Shown in pieces: positions 7,504 through 13,302 of a DNA stretch of 13,302 nucleotides (the first letter of the stretch is position 1; each line of letters begins with the position of its first letter). This stretch comes from Planctomycetota bacterium (GTDB lineage Bacteria; Planctomycetota; Phycisphaerae; WQYP01), in assembly GCA_021852225.1 (NCBI GenBank), contig JAJZOA010000119.1:1-13302 (forward strand), given 5' to 3'. A program made the position numbers and the translations under genes. The notes under the pieces were generated by a model. That model saw nothing but the letters and a program-made list of their open reading frames with translations, made no database searches and had not been told where the DNA came from.

Positions 7504-8094
7504 TCAGGCTGGCCATGTGCGAAATTCCTCCAGCAAAGCGGGAAGGCGTTTAAGCCCGCGATTCTGGGCGAGTCGCACATAGTGGTACATGCTGCGGCGG
7601 TAGTGCCGGGTAACGCGGGCATCCACCGGAATGCCCCAGGCGCGCATCTGCCGAAACGCCCATTGCCAGACATGAAATTCTTCCAGACATCGCGGTCGGA
7701 ATTTGCGGAACCCGATGGCGTGGTGGCCGACTTCATGAAGAAAAATGCACGCGCTGACCGCGGACCGTGGCCGTGGCGAGGAAATCATGCGTTTAATATC
7801 TCCATTGCTGTAGCGTAATTCGTAGGCGACGCCGCTCATGCGCTTGCGCCATTTGCGAATGGATATGCCGTGGGTCTGTTTCATGTGTTCCACCATTGCG
7901 TCATAAAACCGCCGTCGCTGGGGGGTGGGCATACGGGAAATCGGAAGACGGTCCGAGGGGATACCGGGTGGCGAGTCGTGAAACTGAAGACTTTTGGTGG
8001 TTTGGGCTGCGGCGATATTGCATTCGTCGGACTGACACTTGGACAGGGCCGTGAATTGCGCGATGGGATCGGGGGTTATATTGAGTATGTCCAT
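7504..8094 (-). CDS. Putative HExxH zinc metallopeptidase, orphan family
   Basis: This 196-aa protein has a clear zinc-peptidase motif, LHEVGHH, with His120, Glu121 and His124. Glu138 or Glu139 in RPRCLEEFHVWQWAF, about 15 residues on, could be the third zinc ligand. That spacing resembles the HExxH...E pattern of IrrE/ImmA-type peptidases, but the flanking sequence does not, so I do not assign it to that family. The N-terminal ~60 residues are polar and low in conservation signals; no signal peptide or membrane helix is visible, so it is probably cytoplasmic. The C-terminus is rich in Arg and Tyr (RRSMYHYVRLAQNRG). The ATG at 8092-8094 has AAGGA close upstream; a longer start at 8127 is possible. 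It lies 172 bp downstream of the DUF255 gene and could be co-transcribed with it. Confidence 0.8.
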   Translation of the reverse strand: MDILNITPDPIAQFTALSKCQSDECNIAAAQTTKSLQFHDSPPGIPSDRLPISRMPTPQRRRFYDAMVEHMKQTHGISIRKWRKRMSGVAYELRYSNGDIKRMISSPRPRSAVSACIFLHEVGHHAIGFRKFRPRCLEEFHVWQWAFRQMRAWGIPVDARVTRHYRRSMYHYVRLAQNRGLKRLPALLEEFRTWPA

Positions 8095-8266
8095 AGAGTC
8101 CTTCGAATTGTTGCAATTGTGAATCATAGCCGTCTTCAGGTTCCGCCCACCGGCATTCGCATCATCAGTTTCCGCTCGCGTTCCGGGCGTCGCCCATTAT
8201 TATCGGCAGATTGGCCGGTAAACATGCGGAATCTTTTGGCGGGAAAATGAAGAGTTCCCCGGCGCA

Positions 8267-10642
8267 TCAATCGGCCGCTTCCGGCGGCAATGCAATTTCC
8301 ACCATTAAAGTTTGCCGCGGAAGACAGGTGCCCTGCGTGCACACAGAAGCCCGCAATGTCAGTTGCGCCTTTTGCGGTCGCATGGTGCAGGCAAGGCCCA
8401 AGCGGCACACCAATTCCACTTCTCCAATCAGCCCGGTCGGCGCATCGGGCCACAGGCCAACCAGCACTGGCGGCGGTGAATCAACGGAAATCAGCCAAAC
8501 GCCGGACGAAGGTGTGAGCTGCCACGTTAAGCCGAGTGACTCGCCCGCTGTAAGCTCAATATAGTAATTCGGAGCGATACGCAACCGCAGTGGAACTTCC
8601 AGGATAACTTCGCTGTTTGATGATGGAACTTGGCGCACCGAAGATGATTCATTGATTTCAAGAATTAAATTGGTCTTCGAATGTTCGCGGACGGAATTAC
8701 CTGCGTCGAATATGGGTGCCGACAGAGATGTCCCTGATTCATTCTCGCGGGCGGCGCTGGTCAGCAGGGCTGCAAGAAGTGAGTGATGTCCGGTGGGGTG
8801 ACGTTGAATGTCGGCGGCGGCCCATTGCGCGTTGCGCATGGCCAACTCTTGAAAATCGGGACGATTTAATTTTTCAGCAAGTTCCAGCAGGGCGTGAATC
8901 GCCAGTGCGTTGGGTGACGGAATCGCGTTGTCCAGAACCGGCTTCAAACGAACCATCAACGAATCGTGGCGGTGTGAGGTTTCAAAAAAGCCGCCGCAAT
9001 CGGTATCCAGAAAGTCGCGTATCAATTCATCGGCCAGTTTTGCGGCGCGGTGCCAGGTGTCTGTGGCCGCCGGATTTTTCCACTGTTCCTGGCTTCTGGC
9101 CAGTCGCACCAAACCATCAAGCAGGAACGCGTAATCTTCCAGGTAAGCTGGACCGGTGGCGGTTCCATTGCGGCTCATGTGAAGCAGTGTTCCCTCGGAA
9201 TCGCGATGCAGCTGGAAAAGCGCGTCAGCGCAGCGCTGGGCGGCGTGTAGGTAGTGATCATGATTCAGGGCTGTGCTGGCGGCCGCCAAAGAGGCGATTA
9301 ACAGTCCGTTCCAGCCCGTGAGAATTTTATCATCCAATGCGGGGGAATTGCGCTTATTCCGCGCGGCCAGCAGGCGGCCGCGAAGCTGATTTAATCGTGA
9401 TTGAATGACGGTCGGATCGGCCGTTGAATCAGCTGCAATCTGGCCGGCATCGGCCGCCAGATATAACACGTTAACCGATTCCCAGTTGCCAGCGGGCGAT
9501 ATTCCAAAATGGCGAGCCAGCAGGTCGCGGTCCGCGCTTTCGGGAAACAAACCGCATAATTCTTCCCAAGGCCAGACATAAAATTTCCCTTCCTCTCCAT
9601 CGCTGTCGGCATCTAATGCGGAAAAAAATAAGCCCCGCGAATCGGTCATGGAGTTTAACCAGAAATCCAGCGTGCCGCGCGCGATTTGTATCCAGAACGG
9701 GTCGTGAAATAATTTGCCGGCGCGGGCATAAATGCCGGCGAGCTGGGCATTGTCATACAGCATTTTTTCAAAGTGAGGGGCGAGCCATTTTTCATCGGTG
9801 CTGTAGCGTGCGAAGCCGCCGGCAAGCTGGTCATAAATGCCGCCGCGGGCCATCTGTTCCAGGGTAATGGCCAGCATTCGACCAGCGGTTGACTGCAGAT
9901 GCGCGGGCAGATGGAGACCTGGTGACGGCTTTTTGGATGCGGCAATTTCCGCCATGGTCAGCCACAGATTCAGGGCATGATGCGGCGGAAATTTTGGCGC
10001 TCCGCGGGACCCGCCAAAGGTGTCATCAAAACCTGCGAGTTCAGCGGCCACGGCATCGGCGATGCATTTGCGCAAGTCAATTTCCGATTTTCCGGCGGCT
10101 GTGGATGAAACGTGCTGCGCGATGGCGGCAACAATATCGGCGGCCTGTTTTTCGACATCCGTACGCTTACGGGTAAAGGCATCGGCCAGGGTACCCAGCA
10201 CGCGGGCGAAGCCGGGCCGGTTATAACGGTCTTCCGGCGGGAAATAGGTTCCGGCGTAAAACGGTTTGAGATCGGGCGTCAGCCAGACGCTCATGGGCCA
10301 GCCGCCTGACCCTGTAAGCAATTGCGTGGCGATCATGTACGTTTCATCAATGTCGGGATGTTCTTCGCGATCAACCTTGATGCAGATAAAATGAGAGTTA
10401 AGTATTTCGGCGATTTGCGGGTTTTCAAAACTTTCGCGTTCCATCACATGGCACCAGTGGCAGGCGGAATAACCGATCGAAAGAAAAATGGGACGGTTCA
10501 ACTCACGGGCCGAGGCGATGGCGTCCGATGACCAGGGCCACCAATCCACCGGGTTGTGCGCGTGCTGGCGCAAATATGGGCTGATGCTGTTGGCCAGACG
10601 GTTCACCTGGCGGGCGTTTGTGGACTGGGCGCTATCCGTCAT
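8267..10642 (-). CDS. Thioredoxin-like DUF255 (YyaL/SPATA20 family) protein with DsbD-alpha-like C-terminus
   Basis: This 791-aa protein has three parts. Residues ~15-170 are the DUF255 thioredoxin-like domain: SPYLRQHAHNPVDWWPW, active site Cys61-His-Trp-Cys64, a KVDREEHPDID motif, and GGWPMSVWLTP. Residues ~190-650 look like the helical toroid of this family (GGIYDQLAGGFARYSTDEKW, HFEKMLYDNAQL). The family usually runs near 650-700 aa; here the usual tail is replaced by a beta-rich segment (~655-791). That segment ends in RASVCTQGTCLPRQT with Cys768-x4-Cys773, as in the periplasmic alpha domain of DsbD, plus Cys746 and Cys752. No signal peptide is seen, so a cytoplasmic location is expected, which is odd for such a module. 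The molecular role of the family is not well defined. The ATG has AGGA ten bases upstream. Confidence 0.93.
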   Translation of the reverse strand: MTDSAQSTNARQVNRLANSISPYLRQHAHNPVDWWPWSSDAIASARELNRPIFLSIGYSACHWCHVMERESFENPQIAEILNSHFICIKVDREEHPDIDETYMIATQLLTGSGGWPMSVWLTPDLKPFYAGTYFPPEDRYNRPGFARVLGTLADAFTRKRTDVEKQAADIVAAIAQHVSSTAAGKSEIDLRKCIADAVAAELAGFDDTFGGSRGAPKFPPHHALNLWLTMAEIAASKKPSPGLHLPAHLQSTAGRMLAITLEQMARGGIYDQLAGGFARYSTDEKWLAPHFEKMLYDNAQLAGIYARAGKLFHDPFWIQIARGTLDFWLNSMTDSRGLFFSALDADSDGEEGKFYVWPWEELCGLFPESADRDLLARHFGISPAGNWESVNVLYLAADAGQIAADSTADPTVIQSRLNQLRGRLLAARNKRNSPALDDKILTGWNGLLIASLAAASTALNHDHYLHAAQRCADALFQLHRDSEGTLLHMSRNGTATGPAYLEDYAFLLDGLVRLARSQEQWKNPAATDTWHRAAKLADELIRDFLDTDCGGFFETSHRHDSLMVRLKPVLDNAIPSPNALAIHALLELAEKLNRPDFQELAMRNAQWAAADIQRHPTGHHSLLAALLTSAARENESGTSLSAPIFDAGNSVREHSKTNLILEINESSSVRQVPSSNSEVILEVPLRLRIAPNYYIELTAGESLGLTWQLTPSSGVWLISVDSPPPVLVGLWPDAPTGLIGEVELVCRLGLACTMRPQKAQLTLRASVCTQGTCLPRQTLMVEIALPPEAAD

Positions 10643-10777
10643 ACGGTATATATCCTGAGGCTTGGATATCTGCCGAGTCCGCTACATAACGGATCGGACG
10701 ATTAGATTCCATTTCAATTCTAACCGTTGCGGGCGGGGATTTCCTGATTTGCAAATCATGGCGACTGAATGATTGTC

Positions 10778-10814
10778 AACTGGCTTGCTGCACTTAAGAA
10801 GCCAGTTTCTTAAG
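10778..10814. repeat. Two overlapping, mutually exclusive inverted repeats
   Basis: AACTGGCTT (10778-10786) pairs with AAGCCAGTT (10799-10807), 9 bp with a 12-nt loop. CTTAAGAA (10793-10800) pairs with TTCTTAAG (10807-10814), 8 bp with a 6-nt loop. The arms overlap, so an RNA could form only one hairpin at a time. The site is 136 bp upstream of the DUF255 start. A leader switch is possible; so is a pair of operators, or chance. Confidence 0.45.
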
Positions 10815-11322
10815 GCGGCTATTGGGAAGGCGTGACCACGCATCAACCGGCTTTTTTTGCGGCGCAGTCCTTCCACTCCGCACGAAGTTAACGCGCGATG
10901 GTGTGCGGATGGCGGGTGGAGCGGTCCTGTTCGGGAATCGGCAATTCCACTGCATTCCAAGGCGTTTTGGCGCAGAGTTCCGGAGCCATTGACTACACGC
11001 TTAATTTTTTTGCCGCCCCCCCATCGGATAGGTTGCGATCGCGTTTTTGGATACATTGCTGATCGTCCGCCCCATCGCAAACCCGCCGCCATGCCGGATT
11101 AAGCCTGTCTTAAAATAAGTCATGAATAACCAGGAGCGGAATAGCTTCGCAAATCTTGAACCAGGCAACAGGCCCAAAACAAATGAGGTGCGGTATAGGC
11201 GGCAAAAGTCGCGCGGAATAATCGAAGAGTTGTCGGCCACCAGTGCGGCGGCGCGAGTTTTGCTTGGAAGCGGCAGTTTCGATTTCGAGCGTAACATCGC
11301 TGATTTAATTATAAAAATATGG

Positions 11323-11347
11323 AAAAAAATTTCGCTAACGGCGAAAT
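11323..11347 (-). terminator. Weak terminator-like hairpin on the minus strand
   Basis: ATTTCGC (11329-11335) and GCGAAAT (11341-11347) form a 7-bp stem with a 5-nt loop, followed on the minus strand by six T residues (11328-11323). The stem is AT-rich and no minus-strand gene is seen upstream of it, so its role is doubtful. Confidence 0.25.
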
Positions 11348-11380
11348 ATAAAAGTGGCGTGGCTTTTTATCGGTCCACAG

Positions 11381-11408
11381 TTGACATCGTGACGGGTTGG
11401 TTTAGTAT
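11381..11408 (+). promoter_or_regulatory. Candidate promoter for the APH-fold kinase gene
   Basis: A perfect TTGACA (11381-11386) is followed after 16 bp by TAGTAT (11403-11408). The start of transcription would be near 11415, leaving a leader of almost 90 nt before the ATG at 11502. It sits in the AT-rich zone. Confidence 0.45.
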
Positions 11409-11501
11409 CAATATAAACGAAATGAGAATTCGCAAGTTGAATTCCAAAAGTTCCATAAAGGGAGAGCCGCTGTTACGAAGGTCTTGGCGGACTGAATAAC
11501 G

Positions 11502-12542
11502 ATGAGTGAACGCGAAAAATATGCTGCCGATGAGTTGGCGATTGTGCTAAGCCATTACGATATTGGGGTGATAAGCGCGGTCAAGGAATTTCCCCGCGGA
11601 TCGCGTAAGGCGCCGAAACTGCTGATACGTTCGGACCGTGGGGAATTTCTGCTAAAAAGGCGGGCCAAAGGGAAAGACGATCCGTTTAAGGTGGCGTTTT
11701 GTCACGCCCTGCAGTTGTTTCTGGCGGAAAAGCAATTTCCGTTACCCCATCTGATTGGCACGCGCAAAGAAAATAATTCCATGCTTCAGACGCTGGGAGG
11801 CATTTACGAGTTGTTTGAATACATTCGCGGAAACAGCTACGACAATTCACTGGAAGCCACGCACGATTCAGGACGTATTTTAGCGCTGTATCATAAACTG
11901 CTTCGGGACCATACCTCGGAATATGAGCCGCCAACCGGAAGTTACCATAATTCGCGGCATATAGGCAGCAGTCTGGATCAGATACCGGCGACATTTTCGC
12001 GCGCGCCGCGGATCCCTACGGAAGCCTCGCAGATTGCAGATATTCTGGAAGTGTTGCGCGCCGCCTATGTCGCGGCCGCGGCACGGGTGAATCGGGCTGG
12101 TCTGCAGGATTGGCCATTGCAGGTGGTTCATTGCGACTGGCACCCCGGCAACATGCTGTTTCGAAACCAGCGCGTTGTGGCGGTAATCGATTACGATTCA
12201 GCGCAGCTGCAACAGCGCATCATTGACCTGGCAAACGGAGTGTTGCAGTTTTCGATCATTGGCGGAGGGGACGATCCATCCACCTGGCCCGACCATGTGG
12301 ATGAAGCCCGCTTTGAACGGTTCATCCGCGGGTACGACTCGGTGGATATGATCAGCACTGCAGAAATGCAGACGATCCCATGGCTGATGGTGGAGGCGAT
12401 GGTTGCCGAAAGCGCATTTCATATTGCCGCCACCGGTTCGTTTGGACGAATTGAGGGGTTTGGATTTTTGAAAATGATTGATAGAAAAGTCAAATGGGTG
12501 ACAGAACATGCCGACCGTCTGGTTCGGCTTGTGTCCGGATAA
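11502..12542 (+). CDS. APH-fold (aminoglycoside/choline kinase-like) phosphotransferase
   Basis: This 346-aa cytoplasmic small-molecule kinase belongs to the phosphotransferase enzyme family (APH). The N-lobe runs from about residue 10 to 100, with FLLKRRAKG giving the likely ATP-site lysine, and LFEYIRG marks the hinge. The catalytic loop is HCDWHPGN (210-217), with catalytic Asp212 and Asn217. The metal-binding motif IDYDSA has Asp230. Related enzymes phosphorylate homoserine, choline, fructosamines, protein Ser/Thr or antibiotics; the sequence alone does not tell the substrate, and resistance should not be assumed. The start at 11502 has only a weak GGCGG ribosome site about ten bases upstream. 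A TTGACA promoter lies about 90 bp upstream. It is separated by 264 bp from the next gene, so it is probably monocistronic. Confidence 0.9.
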   Translation: MSEREKYAADELAIVLSHYDIGVISAVKEFPRGSRKAPKLLIRSDRGEFLLKRRAKGKDDPFKVAFCHALQLFLAEKQFPLPHLIGTRKENNSMLQTLGGIYELFEYIRGNSYDNSLEATHDSGRILALYHKLLRDHTSEYEPPTGSYHNSRHIGSSLDQIPATFSRAPRIPTEASQIADILEVLRAAYVAAAARVNRAGLQDWPLQVVHCDWHPGNMLFRNQRVVAVIDYDSAQLQQRIIDLANGVLQFSIIGGGDDPSTWPDHVDEARFERFIRGYDSVDMISTAEMQTIPWLMVEAMVAESAFHIAATGSFGRIEGFGFLKMIDRKVKWVTEHADRLVRLVSG

Positions 12543-12623
12543 GGGAGGCGGGTTTCCGACCGCGTGACGGATAATTCGTATTAGCGAATTTCATGAATTA
12601 CGCCGCCCTTAGTTCAACTGGCG

Positions 12624-12652
12624 TTGAAACGGTTATACGATTATTATATACA
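12624..12652 (+). promoter_or_regulatory. Possible promoter for the Xre-type regulator gene
   Basis: TTGAAA (12624-12629) is followed after 17 bp by TATACA (12647-12652), within an AT-rich stretch. The leader to the ATG at 12807 would be about 150 nt. The rest of the 264-bp gap after the kinase gene holds a small AATTCG/CGAATT dyad (12573-12590) and no gene I can support. Confidence 0.3.
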
Positions 12653-12806
12653 CCTGAGGGAACGGATTGGACGAGTGCTTTTCAATGTCTGCCGGCGCGT
12701 TGGACTTTTCTGCTTCTTCGGAACGTCAGGTTTGATATTATTGGGAGTTGGGACGGGCTAACTTCAGCAGGTGCCAGAGGTTGCCCAGTAATTGCAGGAG
12801 TGTGTT

Positions 12807-13136
12807 ATGAATATTCTTGTGCCGCAAATAAATCTTCGCGGAGATTACGTGCAAATTTGTGAACGCCTCCGTCAGGTGCGCGTGCAGGTTTGCGGCCGCC
12901 GTGGCCAGTCGCGATTCGCGTTTCTGCTGGGGCTTTCACCATCCACGTATAACTATTACGAGAAGAAACGCATTCCGCCTGTGGAAGTGCTGGATTTAGC
13001 GGCCAAGGTAACCGGTGCTCCGCTCATGTGGCTGATTCGGGGGGAGCCGGAAACCTTTCAACTTTCCACATTAATTTACATTGTGGGTGAATTGCCGGAA
13101 AAACCGACCAAAGATACCGCCTCCGCCGACGACTGA
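12807..13136 (+). CDS. Xre-type helix-turn-helix DNA-binding protein
   Basis: This is a small (109 aa) predicted transcriptional regulator. A single helix-turn-helix domain covers about residues 17-78: helix 1 ICERLRQVRVQVCG, then RGQSRFAFLLGLSPSTYNYYEKKRIPP with the recognition helix at STYNYYE, then VEVLDLAAKVTGAPLMWLIRGE. A short C-terminal tail (80-109) is acidic and may be disordered; no ligand-binding or protease domain is present. The ATG at 12807 has AGGAG about seven bases upstream, which decides against a TTG at 12792. The GLSPSTYNYYE pattern is one I associate with planctomycete regulators, an impression only. Targets are unknown; neighbours give no clear clue. Confidence 0.87.
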   Translation: MNILVPQINLRGDYVQICERLRQVRVQVCGRRGQSRFAFLLGLSPSTYNYYEKKRIPPVEVLDLAAKVTGAPLMWLIRGEPETFQLSTLIYIVGELPEKPTKDTASADD

Positions 13137-13153
13137 CTCATGGGCATCCTCAC

Positions 13154-13181
13154 CCGCCTGGGGGCATTGGCACACAGGCGG
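13154..13181. repeat. Hairpin between convergent genes
   Basis: CCGCCTG (13154-13160) pairs with CAGGCGG (13175-13181), 7 bp with a 14-nt loop. It lies between the end of the Xre-type gene and the end of the minus-strand partial gene. There is no T-tract, so a terminator role is only suggested by position. Confidence 0.3.
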
Positions 13182-13200
13182 TTGGCAACTCGCGACGGCG

Positions 13201-13302
13201 TTAAACGCGTTCCAGAAATAGCCGATCACAGAATTCATACTTTTGTTCTTGCACCGGCGCGAAATGCAATCGTGGGGCCGGTATTTTCAATTGTTTTGAA
13301 AA
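13201..13302 (-). CDS. C-terminal fragment of an unidentified minus-strand gene
   Basis: The last 33 codons of an open minus-strand frame enter from the right edge and end at a TAA (13203-13201). The tail reads IPAPRLHFAPVQEQKYEFCDRLFLERV, which looks like a genuine folded-protein C-terminus, but I do not recognise the family. A plus-strand frame from an ATG at 13140 is also open to the window end but has no ribosome site and a less protein-like sequence, so I prefer the minus strand. Confidence 0.5.
   Translation of the reverse strand, partial: FSKQLKIPAPRLHFAPVQEQKYEFCDRLFLERV

Larger units (their letters stand above)
10643..11501. other. 859-bp intergenic region without a convincing gene
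   Basis: The region separates divergent genes. It contains the leader of the DUF255 gene (a TAGAAT at 10722-10717 on the minus strand is a weak -10), overlapping inverted repeats at 10778-10814, a C8 run near 11025, and an AT-rich zone (11300-11430) with a small hairpin and a promoter for the kinase gene. Open frames such as 11122-11499 (plus) and 11092-10682 (minus) have no ribosome site, no steady codon bias and no recognisable motifs, so I do not call them. Confidence 0.5.

Noticed and set aside
7504..8094. Assignment of the HExxH protein to the SprT family
   Set aside because: The context after HEVGHH and the likely Glu ligand do not fit SprT.
10682..11092. 136-codon minus-strand open frame
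   Set aside because: It has no ribosome site, its sequence is low in hydrophobic core and rich in Arg/Gly/Pro, and it overlaps the inverted repeats; it looks like a chance open frame.
11122..11499. 125-codon plus-strand open frame just before the kinase gene
   Set aside because: It has no ribosome site, shows drifting base composition with an AT-rich second half, contains the likely kinase promoter, and has no recognisable motif.
11502..12542. Calling the APH-fold gene an antibiotic-resistance determinant
   Set aside because: Only general fold motifs are visible, with no mobile element nearby; many housekeeping kinases share them.
12593..12862. 89-codon plus-strand open frame overlapping the start of the Xre-type gene
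   Set aside because: It has no ribosome site and overlaps a well-supported gene in another frame.
1..13302. tRNA, rRNA, CRISPR arrays and insertion sequences
   Set aside because: No cloverleaf with a conserved T-arm, no regularly spaced direct repeats, and no transposase or terminal inverted repeats were recognised by eye.

Overview
The window is about 13.3 kb of moderately GC-rich bacterial chromosome. The organism looks like a diderm (Gram-negative-type) bacterium: the phosphate-binding protein has a Sec signal peptide with an Ala-x-Ala cleavage site and no lipobox cysteine. The style of several proteins (an orphan HExxH protein, a VWA protein, and a short Xre-type regulator with an STYNYYE recognition helix) recalls Planctomycetota/Phycisphaerae. 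That placement is inferred from protein style and was not tested.

Region 1 (1-5061, all minus strand) is a high-affinity phosphate uptake (Pst) locus. In transcription order it reads pstB (ATPase), a seven-helix membrane diguanylate cyclase, pstS (periplasmic phosphate-binding protein), pstC (permease), then pstA (permease, cut by the window edge). Two points stand out. The ATPase gene is upstream, not at the usual 3' end. A complete GGDEF enzyme with an intact product-inhibition site sits between pstB and pstS. A strong hairpin plus T-rich tract lies between pstS and pstC and would let the binding protein be made in excess over the permeases. An 11-bp word is shared, in opposite orientation, by the leaders of pstB and pstS.

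Region 2 (5062-6310) has no intact gene. It holds the pstB leader, what looks like a decayed minus-strand gene (one frameshift and at least one stop), a perfect 8-bp hairpin, and a consensus -10 box in front of the next gene.

Region 3 (6311-8094) has a plus-strand VWA (MIDAS) protein convergent with a minus-strand HExxH zinc-metallopeptidase-like protein. Neither has its usual kind of partner in view.

Region 4 (8267-10642, minus) is a large thioredoxin-like DUF255/YyaL-family protein. Its C-terminus appears to be replaced by a DsbD-alpha-like module with a C-x4-C-L-P motif, an unusual architecture.

Region 5 (10643-11501) is an 859-bp gap with no convincing gene. It contains two overlapping, mutually exclusive inverted repeats and an AT-rich promoter zone. 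It is followed by a plus-strand APH-fold small-molecule kinase (11502-12542), a short Xre-type DNA-binding protein (12807-13136), and the last 33 codons of an unidentified minus-strand gene at the right edge.

The best candidates for new biology are the Pst-embedded diguanylate cyclase (a possible phosphate to c-di-GMP link) and the DUF255/DsbD-alpha fusion.
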